A DNA stretch of 31,266 bases from Chara braunii (GCA_003427395.1 BFEA01000341.1:965999-997264); one strand, 5' to 3'; positions 1 through 9,534 are shown, counted from the stretch's first letter. The notes: a model not told the origin generated them from the sequence alone. Numbers and translations: made by a program.

Positions 1-859
1 CCCCCTACAACCCCCTATACCTCCCCCTATAACCTCCACCACCACCCCAAAAAAATACTGCAGATTTGGGCTGCTTTCCTCAAGCCACACACGACCATGT
101 CATCAGAAAAAAAAAATAAAAAAATTTAGGCAGTCTGCTGACCGCCAACGTGTCCGCCTACGGATCGGCCCGACTGGTAGGCGCGCCTACTGCCTACGGT
201 AGGCGTAGGCGTTAGGCGCCAAAACAACCCTGAATGCCACCAAATTGCGAAAGAAATGAAAGCACTTACAAAGAGAGAGAGACCAAAGAAGGAGAGAGAA
301 GAAGAAGATGTACACCAGCAAGACCAATTACAAATCACCCTTCGTTCTCCACGTTCCTCCTCCTTGTCTCCGGCGACTCTCCGCCACTCTTATTCTTCTC
401 CCAAGTAACAATAATAACAACGAGTGGTAGAACAAGAATCAATATCCAAAGTTCCCTCTTACTGCAAGCTTAACAATAGGTCCACCATAGCCATGCCTTC
501 CCTCATCACCTTCCTCCCACATGCCAAGGCTATGGAGGGCAACTAAGGGCTCTGCCCTCCTGCCCAGCTCCTCTTCGTCCTCCCAGGCAGCGTTCTGAGA
601 CCAGTGTCCGCTCAAGCAGTATATCGCCCAACCTTGCACACCGCAAATGAGGAGCTACTCGTTCCTCCTGGAGATCTAGTTGCCTTTCCTCTTGGGTGGT
701 GACATCCAGGTTGCGCGGCCTCCAAGCAACCGGTACCCCCTCCCTTTTGAAGGGAAACATCATTGCAGGCTCTGATATTGTCCACACAGGCCCTAGACTC
801 AGGCCACGTGGACTGGTACCTGCCTACCTCTAACCTACTGCTACTGGGCCTCTAAAAAT
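1..859. other. Intergenic, no recognised gene
   Basis: C-rich and A-rich low-complexity sequence at the very start, then unique-looking DNA. Open frames here are short (under 90 codons), overlap on both strands and show no motif. I see no RNA gene or promoter that I can support. Confidence 0.6.
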
Positions 860-1324
860 GCCTACTTTTTGTCTTCTTCTGCTCGGCCTCCATTTCCCGA
901 AACATCTACCACTACTTGAGTGGTAGCGGCCGACCTGCTACTCGAGTGTTTTCCTCTCGCTGCTCTAAGTGTCGCAGGCCTACTCCCCGCTGCAACCCTC
1001 AAACTCTATAGGTAAGTATAGGGCCTGGGCCTCGTCACACACAAGCACCCTGTAGCGGCCGACCTGCTACTCCAGTGTTTTCCTCTCCCTGCCCTAAGTG
1101 TCACAGATACTTACCTGTGGCCGTGAGGTTGAGGGTTGCCTACTTTTTGTCTTCTTCTGCTCGGCCGCCAGTTCCCGACACATCTACCACTACTTGAGTG
1201 GTAGCGGCCGACCTGCTACTCGAGTGTTTTCCTCTCACTGCCCTAAGTGTCGCAGGCTTACTCCCCGCTGCAACCCTCAAACTCACGGCCACAGGTAAGT
1301 ATCGGGCCTGGGCCTCGTCACACA
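860..1324. repeat. Duplicated block with a nested partial copy and an inverted segment
   Basis: Two direct copies of a ~185-bp unit lie at 860-1042 and 1138-1324. They share, for example, the TACTTTTTGTCTTCTTCTGC start and a GGTAAGTAT..GGGCCTGGGCC end. Between them sits a third partial copy (1052-1106) and then a 34-bp segment (1106-1139) that is the reverse complement of 1270-1303 with one mismatch. The arrangement direct - partial - inverted - direct points to a compound rearrangement rather than simple slippage. No coding function is visible. Confidence 0.85.
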
Positions 1325-1479
1325 TCCTCAGCAAGTACCTGTTGTTCAAGAAGTCTTGGTTTTCGAAATCTGACTTTCATACTCAACTTGTTTCTCTGGG
1401 TTTGGACTGCGTATGTGAACTTTGTGGTGCAGACTTCAGCAACTAGTTACAATTGTACCGCCGTCGCACCTTCTTGCGA
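1324..1479 (+). repeat. 156-bp dispersed repeat, copy 1
   Basis: This segment recurs at 4437-4592 with no indels and four substitutions that I can count. Both copies read through the same frame to an in-frame TAG and would encode a ~42-residue C-terminus containing SWFSKSDFHTQLVSLGLDC and a CELC motif. Three of the four differences change the amino acid, so there is no sign of protein constraint. It abuts the end of the 1138-1324 repeat unit. Confidence 0.85.
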
Positions 1480-1933
1480 TTTTTTTTTGTTTTGGTGCTA
1501 GAGTAGTCTGCTTCAGTGGTTCCCCAGGTGTTAGTGGTGTCTGCTCTTATCAGCAGCACTAGTGGGGGTGTTTTTCCCAAAAAAAGAGAAAAGAAAAAAA
1601 AAGGTCTGCTTCAGTGGTGAATATTTAGAAATCTGTGAAACCCGTCATGCACCTCTCCCCTGCTCTTTGCATGTCATACTCTATCCTGCGATCCACATAT
1701 TTATTTCCTTCCTTTTGCCCCTACCTCCCCTGGTCCATTGTTACATCTTCGACGCCACACGGGCCCTACCAGACCTGACTTAGGGCCAGAGGGACACAGT
1801 AGGGCCTAAAGGCTCAGACTTGGGGGTACAGCAGGCCGAAAGGCCACATTTTTGGACCAGACCGACGGGCAGGCCCAAACGACATTCTCGTTTTGGGCCT
1901 GGCGGCGCTTTTGAGGCTGCCGCCCGCCGATCC
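1480..1933. other. Intergenic, no recognised gene
   Basis: Contains a T-run, an A-rich run near 1579-1600 and GC-rich sequence after 1760. No gene or RNA is recognisable. Confidence 0.5.
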
Positions 1934-2109
1934 GATCTGAATCGTCAATCTTGACGGTTCAGATCACGGCCAGGCCTCGCAGCATTGAGGCCGGCCTCTT
2001 TTCCACCGGTACTAAAGACCGGTGCAGCCTCATTGAGAGGCATCGAGCCACTGGCATGCTGCATCAGCGCCAGTGCGTATCGGTTGAGGCAGAGCGCTAA
2101 TATTAGCGC
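1934..2109. repeat. Cluster of six consecutive hairpins / palindromes
   Basis: Successive inverted repeats: 1934-1948 with 1951-1965 (15 pairs, one T.G, 2-nt spacer); 1973-1978 with 1987-1992 (GGCCTC/GAGGCC); 2004-2010 with 2018-2024 (CACCGGT/ACCGGTG); 2027-2031 with 2037-2041 (GCCTC/GAGGC); 2051-2055 with 2069-2073 (CTGGC/GCCAG, plus an inner GCTG/CAG pairing); and the perfect 16-bp palindrome GCGCTAATATTAGCGC at 2094-2109. No coding gene overlaps convincingly. The density of inverted repeats in 176 bp is the notable feature; a decayed foldback transposon or a structured RNA are both possible. Confidence 0.75.
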
Positions 2110-2332
2110 AGGAGCGGAGCAGCAGCAGCAGCGCGAGCTAGCGCAGCAGCAGCGACGAGCAAGGAGCTGGGCAGCAGCCATCGGCAGTACGGCGGCCATA
2201 GCCGCGACCTGCAGTCGGACTGCAGCACAGCCAGGTACCAGGAGGCGAGGGGATTTCCTCCTCCCTCCACGGCCCCCGGCTCTCTCCTCCTCACCTCCTC
2301 CTCCTCTGCCATCTCTTCTCCTTCTTCTTCAG

Positions 2333-2333
<1 letters not shown>

Positions 2334-2363
<30 letters not shown>

Positions 2364-2425
2364 CTTCTTCTTCTTCTTCTTCTTGTTCTTCTTCTGCTTC
2401 AGACTTCATCTTCTTCTTCTTCAGA
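2334..2425. repeat. TTC/GAA microsatellite
   Basis: Nearly pure TTC repeat with a few interruptions (TTG, TGC, AGA). It generates long poly-Ser frames that are not genes. Confidence 0.95.
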
Positions 2426-3501
2426 CTGGAGACTTGATACTAGTCGGACCGAGATCAGTGTTGGACTTCGGTGGTAAGAGGCTGTGGTACTTACCGGATT
2501 CGAGACTTGGAGATTGTTGGGGTTGATACTCGACGGCATCACAGATTGGACACCGGTTACATTAGGACTCTGTATCTCTGACATTGGTGACTTATTGTCC
2601 ATGACATTTTGGACTACCATATCGATGACCTACTGGATCTCGGTGACATCTGGTGCTACCTACATCTCCCACTTCCTTCGTCTCTCCTCCCACCTCTCAT
2701 CTGTGTATGTTTGTACGGGGCCTGAGCATCGTCTGTGCTTGGCTCAGACCCCACCATCTCACAATTGTTTGCGTTTGGAGTGATATCTGTGTGAGTCAGT
2801 CTATGTGAGTCAGTCCATTTATCAGACTTCCGCTGCATACATGCTCACCCTATATTGGTTGATCTTTGGTTCTGCCCCATACTCGTTGAAGTATTCACGA
2901 GTATGTAACATCCATACTCCTAGAGAACTCCGCCTTCTATCCCTTACCCTCCACCCTCCCCTCCACTCCCTTTGTACTACTAACAAATACATACGAATGA
3001 GCATCATTAAGAGAATAGACGATATGACGATCAGAAATGAAATGAACGGAAGTATGAAGATGAAGGACGGACACAAAGACTGTATAAGCTGAAGATCTAT
3101 AGTGAAATGAACAGGAGTAAGCTCTGAAGAGATGCACAGGAGTATACCTTCCCTGTTACTCTGCCTCCTGACATAACGTGCAAGCAGGCCGTGAAGGCAC
3201 ACGGGGATGTGGGCAGCCGCCGCTCAACCACAATCAACGTGGGCAGCCTTGTGCGTAAGAGGCACAGTAAAAGGGGAGCTGCAAGTACAATGAAAGGGGT
3301 ACCCGAAGGACAACCAAAAACTGTCTAATTATAAAATTGTTTTAATATGTTGGACATCTCAAATGTTCTCGTTGTCTGCAATAGGACAAAGACTGCTTTG
3401 ATTCTGAATCTATTCACCTGGGTGGAATTGGGGCTGTTGTGGGGAAAATCTAAACACACACTCAGGCAGAAGTGCACTCAGACAGGCACACGGACCAGCA
3501 A
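2426..3501. other. Intergenic, no recognised gene
   Basis: Unique-looking sequence. Small open frames on both strands (largest 126 codons, minus strand) show no domain, motif or codon pattern that I can recognise. Confidence 0.5.
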
Positions 3502-3530
3502 GCACACACACACACACACACACACACACC
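3502..3530. repeat. CA microsatellite
   Basis: An uninterrupted (CA)n tract of about 14 units. Confidence 0.97.
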
Positions 3531-4436
3531 GACTTATACAACTCAGCACAACACGGGAATCTCATCAACGCATACGTTCCAGCGGCAAAACCCAGAAATC
3601 AGCAGTGTTATCAGTCTGTGTTTTGGCGGGCATTCAATGCTTGTTGTTAGGAAAGTAGTTCATGTTCAATCCTTGCACTGTTTCTGCATCCCTATGCTCA
3701 GCTTGGGTGTGTGTTGTTTGTTTGGTTTGTTCAGCCTCATTTGAATTGCAAACTGCTTCCGATGGTGAGAGATACGCGGGCAAGGATTTGCTGAAAACAT
3801 CTTGAATGGGCTAGCAATAGGATAGCCAACGAACAGCTGGAAGAGGGGGGTGGATAATGAGGTCAGATGTCTGTACAGATGGGCTTGACATCATACAATT
3901 GAACAGAATCTCTCGAGATCTGCCGTACTGGTTTCGATCTTTCTGATTCTTCCTTCAGAACCTTTTTTCGATTTTTTGAACAACAGCAACTTGCAAATAT
4001 TGTGTGCTGTACAGAGTTGCACAGCTGACTCTTGGAAGCCCCTGGATTATCACCTGCCAACCAGCGAACTGATCAACTTGTGGGCACCACTGTCGTCCAC
4101 TTGTGAGCCTAGTGCAAGGCTGGAGGGTCCATACAGTCGCACACGCGCAAAGGCAGGGAGCTTCATGCCCTGCCAGCCAATGGCGTATATTTTGGCCCTT
4201 GTGAAAGCTATCTTCACAGTACTGTGGTTAGTGCGCGTATGAATGGTGAAGCATACCTTTGATTACTATTGTCAGTATGTCGAAACTTTTATTCAATGAT
4301 GACCAGCTGCTACTCGCTCACTTGTATTGGTCCCATGACTCTGGTGAGATTTTGTACACGTTTGGAACCAGTCAGCTTGTGCTTTGTCGTATGCATTGCA
4401 CGGTGTTGCTTTTCAGAAATCCTAGAAGTTGGCATC
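3531..4436. other. Intergenic, no recognised gene
   Basis: No long open frame, RNA gene or repeat recognised. Pyrimidine-rich patches and CAG sites could be intron ends, but I cannot connect them to exons. Confidence 0.45.
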
Positions 4437-4592
4437 ATCCTCAGCAAGTACCTGTTGTTCAAGGAGTCTTGGTTTTCGAAATCTGACTTTCATACGCAAC
4501 TTGTTTCTCTGGGTTTGGACTGCTTATGTGAACTTTGTGGTGCAGACTTCATCAACTAGTTACAATTGTACCGCCGTCGCACCTTCTTGCGA
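4437..4592 (+). repeat. 156-bp dispersed repeat, copy 2
   Basis: Near-identical to 1324-1479 (four substitutions, same length, same terminal TAG). Copy 2 has E, L and I where copy 1 has K, V and S; the fourth difference is silent. Flanking sequence differs from copy 1 on both sides, so the repeat boundaries are sharp. Confidence 0.85.
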
Positions 4593-4918
4593 GAAAAGTT
4601 GGTGTGTACCGATGTAGGCAGGTATGAATATGCATGCTGCATCCACCCTCCATGGCTGCCCCAGGCCCAAATCACAGGCAGCTTTGAGAACGCCTGCCCT
4701 TATGAGAACCACGACGCCGGGTTTTGCTCTACGGTGTGGAAGAGGGGGTTGGAGCTGAAGTTTTGCGCTGTTTGCCTTCTTCTGTCAGGTTTTCATGAAA
4801 ATGTTAGCCAGGTGGCTTCTTCAGTTTCTGGAATCCATAGTTTTTTGGGAGATTAGGAGTGAATCTCCATGCGCTTTTGGGCAATCATATGAATATATAA
4901 ATATGACAGTGCACATCT

Positions 4919-5164
4919 GTGACCCTCCCTATTAAAGCCCAGTCACTGTCCATTGGTGTAAATGATTTAATTGCAGAGATCGAATATCATCGAAACATCA
5001 TTATAAATTGGTTTCCTTCTGGCCAAGATGCACATACAGCTGATGCAGTGCAGCGCATTGCTCTTGACAATGATTATGCTATATGCTGCTTTTCATTGGA
5101 GACTGACCAGAGAGGACATATGATTCCACGTCAAATTCACGCCCCTGACTTGGGGCCTACATAG
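4919..5164 (+). CDS. Unrecognised 81-codon open frame
   Basis: An 81-residue frame from ATG to TAG. It has a more protein-like composition than most small frames here: a stretch around residues 11-30 (SIGVNDLIAEIEYHRNIIIN) followed by an acidic, aromatic C-terminal half. No family is recognised and no ribosomal or promoter signal fixes the start. It could be a single exon of a decayed host gene, or chance. It lies directly downstream (in its minus orientation) of the gag frame that ends at 5294 but is on the opposite strand, so it is not pol. Confidence 0.2.
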   Translation: MTLPIKAQSLSIGVNDLIAEIEYHRNIIINWFPSGQDAHTADAVQRIALDNDYAICCFSLETDQRGHMIPRQIHAPDLGPT

Positions 5165-5293
5165 GGTTTGTTTGAACAAAACCAGTGGATGGCTGGAAGC
5201 ATCAAGACAAGATAAAAGAAAGTGGCCTGTTTCTCTTTGGTTGCCGGGGTAGGCAGAACAAGACAGTATTGGTGGTGGTTGAAGCACAGTTTG

Positions 5294-7021
5294 TCAGGGC
5301 ATTGTGCACAATTCAGGGTTGGGGAGGAGGGTGGAAGAGCACGAGGCAGTGATGATGTTGGCCTGCGGGGCAGAGGATGTCGCCGGTGGAGTAAGGTGCA
5401 CTCCGAGTACAGAGTTCATGATGAGGAGGGGCCAGTTACCGCAGCAGCCAAAGGAGTGGATGTCGCAGGTTTGTTCATGCGCCGAGTGAACGGGCCGGCG
5501 TTGGGGCAGTTTGTTTGCTGATGTCCAAGCTGCTGGCAACAGAAGCAGCCATTGTTGGCCTGCAGGTAGGCGTGGTGAGTTCTTGAGATGGGGGGGTTGG
5601 CTGGAGCAAGATGGTCGAGCTATGCGGTCCTTGCGTTCCATACGCAAGAAGTGGATGGTGTTGAGTTCCTCCGAGCTGAGGGACACCAGGCCGGAGGAGT
5701 CGGAGAGGGTGTCGGGCTGAACGAGAGGGGCTGTGAATTCATCGTCGGAGGGGGACGCTATGGTGGTCTCATCCGTGGAGATGTGAAAGAAGCGTGGACC
5801 GTGGACCGGGCAGAGAAGGCGATGGTGTTGAAGGGCATGGGTGAGGAGGTCGGTGAAGGACATGTGTGGCTCGAAGGCGAGGGTGGATGCGATGTCCTTG
5901 CGGCAGACCCACTTGAAGCGGGAAATGAAGACATTGTCACTGATCTGGTCGTGGGGAATGTTTTGGAGATATTGGACGAAGTGGTCAGTGAGGCCGTTGT
6001 CACTGGTCTGGCGCAGGGTGCAGACATATTGGACGAAGTGGTCAGTGGGGCCGTTTTGGCGAAGTCTGCAAAACTGGTCGACGTAGTCGTCGATTTTCTT
6101 TTGCCGGCGGAAGGTGGCGGAGAGGAGGGAGGCCCACTCGAGGAAGGAGAGGGGAGGTAGGCCGGCGGAGTGTCGGTTGGTGGATTCCATGATCCACCAC
6201 CGATGGGCGGTGCCGACAAGTTTGTCGACGGCGATGGAAAGCCAGTGGATAAGGGGGACATTGTGGAGTTGGAAAGCTTGTTGCAACTTGGCCAGGAAGA
6301 GGAGAATGTCATCATGGGAGTGACCGGAGAAGGTGGGAATGGCTTGCAGGCGAAGGGATGGGGGAAGGTAGCCGGTTTTGGGGATACGGCGAGCGAGGGT
6401 GTTGAAGTCAGAGGATGTGGGTGCGGACGCGTAGTCGTCAGTGGGGTTGGTAGGGATAAGGTTGTTGGGGGGAGGCTGGGGTAAGACAGGGAGGAGTGTC
6501 GAGGATGATGCGTAGGGGGGGACTTTGGTGACTTGCGCATATGTGAGTGGGATGGATTTGATGGTCGAAGTGGTCAGGATAGGAGTGGAGATGTGTTGGT
6601 GAGGAGGGAGGGAGGAAAGGTGTGCGATGGCAGGGGTGGAATGTGGGAGGGTGGAAGTGCAAGAAGTGGGGGGTGGGGTAGAGTCGCTGGAGGACGGGTT
6701 GGTTGGTGATGTGGAAGGAGGAGGAGAGGTGGAGGGAGGCATGGTTGTGGTGGTCGGAGTGGAGGAGGCGGTCGGTCCGAATGTGGAAGGGGGTGGAGTT
6801 GTGGTGACCACTGTGACAGCCGGAGCTTGTTGCTTGAAAGCGGTCATGCGATCAGAGAGAGCGAAGATAGTTGTTTGCATGTTGGTGAGAATGTGGAGGA
6901 TGGCCGAGAGGTCGGTGGCGACGGCAGGGCCGACTCGTTGTTCGCATGCAAGTTCACTGGCGAGACTACCGACGGGCTGGGTGCGCATGGGGGACATGTT
7001 GATACTGGAAGACTCAGCCAT
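5294..7021 (-). CDS. gag: Retrotransposon Gag-like polyprotein (frameshifted before the zinc knuckle)
   Basis: A 575-residue frame. A short helical N-terminus (about 37-65) is followed by a Pro/Ser/Thr-rich linker (about 66-205) and then a retrotransposon Gag core (about 225-402). The core has the expected PTFSG entry, a helix ending in HRWW, and FLEWASLLSATFRR. Within the core a 19-residue unit is duplicated (G-x-TDHFVQY at about 324-332 and 343-351). The last ~90 residues are a shifted reading: the same DNA in another frame carries a CCHC knuckle (5506-5547), so an indel lies at roughly 5560-5600. Gag proteins of this class package element RNA in cytoplasmic particles. No protease, RT or integrase follows on this strand, so it is a gag-only derivative or a truncated copy. 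The ATG at 7021 is the first in frame; a host or other start is not excluded. Confidence 0.75.
   Translation of the reverse strand: MAESSSINMSPMRTQPVGSLASELACEQRVGPAVATDLSAILHILTNMQTTIFALSDRMTAFKQQAPAVTVVTTTPPPSTFGPTASSTPTTTTMPPSTSPPPSTSPTNPSSSDSTPPPTSCTSTLPHSTPAIAHLSSLPPHQHISTPILTTSTIKSIPLTYAQVTKVPPYASSSTLLPVLPQPPPNNLIPTNPTDDYASAPTSSDFNTLARRIPKTGYLPPSLRLQAIPTFSGHSHDDILLFLAKLQQAFQLHNVPLIHWLSIAVDKLVGTAHRWWIMESTNRHSAGLPPLSFLEWASLLSATFRRQKKIDDYVDQFCRLRQNGPTDHFVQYVCTLRQTSDNGLTDHFVQYLQNIPHDQISDNVFISRFKWVCRKDIASTLAFEPHMSFTDLLTHALQHHRLLCPVHGPRFFHISTDETTIASPSDDEFTAPLVQPDTLSDSSGLVSLSSEELNTIHFLRMERKDRIARPSCSSQPPHLKNSPRLPAGQQWLLLLPAAWTSANKLPQRRPVHSAHEQTCDIHSFGCCGNWPLLIMNSVLGVHLTPPATSSAPQANIITASCSSTLLPNPELCTMP
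5506..5547 (-). pseudogene. gag: Gag CCHC zinc knuckle, out of frame with the Gag core
   Basis: Read on the minus strand this encodes CFCCQQLGHQQTNC, a perfect C-x2-C-x4-H-x4-C nucleocapsid knuckle of the retroviral/retrotransposon type. It is open upstream as AYLQANNG and runs on to a TGA at 5416-5418. The upstream Gag core is in a different frame, so the knuckle can be fused to it only by a frame change. A one-off indel (decay) is the simplest explanation; programmed frameshifting inside Gag would be unusual. Confidence 0.8.
5969..6055 (-). repeat. 57-bp in-frame tandem duplication inside gag
   Basis: The 30-bp segments at 5969-5998 and 6026-6055 differ by one base and are exactly 57 bp apart (19 codons), so the duplication keeps the Gag frame. 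It inserts a second copy of the TDHFVQY-containing helix in the Gag core. Confidence 0.85.
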
Positions 7022-7237
7022 GGGGGTGTGGGATGCTGTGGTGGCAATGGCAGTGGCGGGAGTGGCAGCAGTGGATGAGGTGACAGCGGCGGCGGCGACT
7101 AAAGTGGCAGCAGCGGATGAGGCGGCAGCGGGTTCATGCCCGGGGTGGAGGGGGGGTTCAATTTATTTTTCTGCATAACATAGTTTTTTTCCGGATTTTT
7201 TTTTTTTTTAGCTGGGACCTTCCCTGGTCCTTGCACG
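7022..7237. other. Upstream region of the minus-strand gag
   Basis: GC-rich trinucleotide-like repeats (GGCGGC/GCAGCA) up to about 7135, then a T-rich stretch. I do not find a convincing primer-binding site or LTR end here, so the element type upstream of this gag stays unresolved. Confidence 0.5.
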
Positions 7238-7279
7238 GCCGGGCCACCCGGGAAAATAGGGTGACCCGGGCGGCCCGGC
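7238..7279. repeat. GC-rich hairpin (15-bp arms)
   Basis: 7238-7252 (GCCGGGCCACCCGGG) pairs with 7265-7279 (CCCGGGCGGCCCGGC) with one mismatch across a 12-nt loop. Isolated in otherwise AT-rich flanks on one side. Confidence 0.85.
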
Positions 7280-7299
7280 TGGTAGCCTAGAAATGAAGA

Positions 7300-7790
7300 G
7301 AATTTTGAAAATTTTATAGAAAAATGAAGGGGGGGAAAAGAAGAGATCAATTCTGAATATTAATTTCGTATTTAATTCTAGATTTATGGAATTTATTGAA
7401 GAATAATTGATGAATTTTTGCAGGGATTTTACAAAAGGAAAATGTTGAAATTTTGAGAAACGGATAATTAATTCCGAAGTGGATTAATTAATTTTTATTC
7501 GAAAATAAGTGGTGAGTTCAGAACTTCAGAAACACATTTTACAAGACAAAAATAAAAAGGTGAAATTTCAAAAAAAAAAGAATGGTTTAACTCTGAAGTA
7601 TTTCCGGATTAAATTAATTTTGGATTAATTAGATTCATTCGAGAAAAAAAAATGAATTAATTCCGAGTTAATTTCGAATTAATAATTGGTGAATTCTAAA
7701 GGGGAGAAATTTAACGAAAAGATTGAAAATTCAAGAAATTTGCTGAGATGCCAAATTAGTATTGTTTGTAATTGAAAAGTAAGGGGAGTG
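7300..7790. other. AT-rich degenerate TTAATT/AATTC region
   Basis: About 490 bp of AT-rich sequence in which AATTAATT, TTCCGAATTAA and GAATTTATTG-like words recur without fixed spacing. No gene. It separates the gag element from the next segment. Confidence 0.6.
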
Positions 7791-8792
7791 GAAGGAAGGT
7801 TAGCACTGCGGTAACGCAGTGCTAACGTGGCGCCAGGGGAGGCACTAGCAGTGGCGCGTCGCTAAGTGGTCTAGCACTGAGTGCCCAAAGTTGTTGGCGC
7901 TAGAGCTAGGGTTTTGCCCAGGCTAAGGCCACCATACCTAGTCGGCTCTAGTGGCCCACGGCGACCATGTCTATGCGTTGTGGATGTGGAGCTTGTCCGG
8001 CATGCCCCGAGGAGAAGGAGTGCCTGTTGATTGGTGGGTGTGGCGCATTGCGTGTGATAAATGGATTACTTGGAGTGCTGGTGCATCTCTCCTGTTATAC
8101 GCTATATGCAACCAAGATCAGGGCACGATTGGCGCTGCTGGTCTCAGATATGGAGCTTTATTTCTCAACTACATGTTGATATTGCGAAAGTTTTTCCCAT
8201 CGAGACGGTTGTGAGCTTCCTTGATTAGCATAGATTGGGTTTCCCGTACGCTGAGTTGCTTAGCTAGGGGAATTATGGTTTCTCGTTGTCGGTGCGAATA
8301 CCTTTACAAGGGCATCCATCCTGGTTTTTGCAAATGACAGAAAATAAGTTTGGTTTAGAGTTTTTGAGTACACTGCGTGAGTAGCGACTGTGTTTGTTAC
8401 TTACGCTGACTGAATGGTTGACTAGAAATAGAGTGTGTGAGCGCGCAGGCTTGAGGCGCGTGTGATCTCATTTCTTGTTAATGATTGTAGAGCTGGCGTG
8501 GTTGCCGGTCAAAATTTTTTGTTATGATTAAATTAAACTAGGATTAAAGGGTTGTTTGATGATTGGAATGCTTAAGCGCGACATGTGCGTACGTGTGGAG
8601 GATGGCATCGACGACAATGCAGCATGGAGTAATGGTCTGAGTGCGTGAGGGGACGAATGAGTGGGTAGGTGTAGGGTTGAACAACGGGAGACTCGTTAGT
8701 TGATAGGCCGAGGGGTGGCCTTGGAACGTCTCAGTGGACCCGCGCGCCACGTGGCACTCACTGATATAGGTGTCCAGTAAGGCTACGCTCAG
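7791..8792. other. Intergenic, no recognised gene
   Basis: Frames below 90 codons without recognisable motifs. Local composition changes sharply from the AT-rich tract before it. Confidence 0.45.
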
Positions 8793-8905
8793 CCTTGGGC
8801 CTAGCACAATTGGTTACGATGTCGGACTTTCATCAGGGAGATAGGGATCAAGGACAACCTTGGGCTTAGCACATTTGGTTACGATGTCCGACTTTCATCA
8901 GGGAG
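8793..8905 (+). repeat. Tandem tRNA-like D-arm/anticodon-arm fragments
   Basis: Two 48-bp copies (8793-8840 and 8858-8905) are 65 bp apart and differ at three positions. Copy 1 contains TAGCACAATTGG, a perfect match to the RNA polymerase III A-box consensus (TRGCNNARYNGG), followed by TTA and an anticodon-arm-like TCGGACTTTCATC. The pattern resembles the 5' half of a tRNA (Glu-UUC or Lys-like), but the anticodon stem does not pair well and only copy 2 has a weak B-box-like GGTTGAGAGTCC at about 8934. A tRNA-derived SINE or tRNA pseudogene is more likely than an active tRNA gene. Confidence 0.4.
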
Positions 8906-9534
8906 TATAGGAGCAGCGCACAGAGACCAAGGGGTTGAGAGTCCGAAAGGGCTATCCCCCGTGGTTTTGTTGCCCATAGGGCCAAGATAGTGCAAGTAGT
9001 CCCCACTTTCCCTGCTTGCATTGTGGCTTTGCTTTTGTATTTCGTGATTATTATTTCACCTTTATTATTCTTGTTGTTATTATTGTCATATTTTGCCTAT
9101 CTTCTTCTAAGACGGGCCTGGGGTTGGTTTCAAGGACCCATCTGTATGCCTGTGTGATGGGGATACTGGTAAAATTCTTCACGCTATCGGTTTTGATGCC
9201 GAAGCTAAGGGGGGCCGACATGTTTGCAGCTGGCGGGTGTTACCCGCGAGGCAGAAGAGTGTTGAGTAGAGGAAGTCCCTGCGGGGTACGATTCTGCTAA
9301 CCGAAGTTCGCAATATAAAGGGGGGCATATCACTGGGACATGAAGAATGGGACACGGTGTCGTGGTTAGCTAGGGCCAATCGGCCTTCCTCAATGGCACA
9401 TTTAAGCCATTGAACTGCAGATCGAGCTTGAGCTCCGATGGGAGCGACCGAGTATGAGAATGCAGTTTGAGGTATTTAGGGACAGTGTTGGTCCCATGGC
9501 CGTGTCTCGAGGTGGCTGCTCCGTCTTACGTCGT
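8906..9534. other. Intergenic, no recognised gene
   Basis: Contains a 94-codon frame with a hydrophobic, T-rich-derived stretch and no identifiable domain. Given the RNA-derived fragments on both sides, further degraded RNA pieces may be present, but I could not recognise one. Confidence 0.4.

Noticed and set aside
2091-2112. TAATATTAG inside a GC-stemmed palindrome, resembling a geminivirus/CRESS-DNA replication origin
   Set aside because: The conserved nonanucleotide ends in C (TAATATTAC), here G; the motif is part of the stem, not the loop, and no Rep-like frame is nearby.
1985-2437. 150-codon plus-strand frame with Gln, Ala and poly-Ser tracts
   Set aside because: It is produced by CAG and TTC repeats and overlaps the hairpin cluster; no domain.
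3472-3744. Frames with Thr-His repeats
   Set aside because: They come from the CA microsatellite.
5588-6484. Plus- and minus-strand Val/Gly- or Pro/Ser-rich frames overlapping the gag ORF
   Set aside because: They are shadows of the gag frame; the gag core motifs are only in the 7021-5294 frame.
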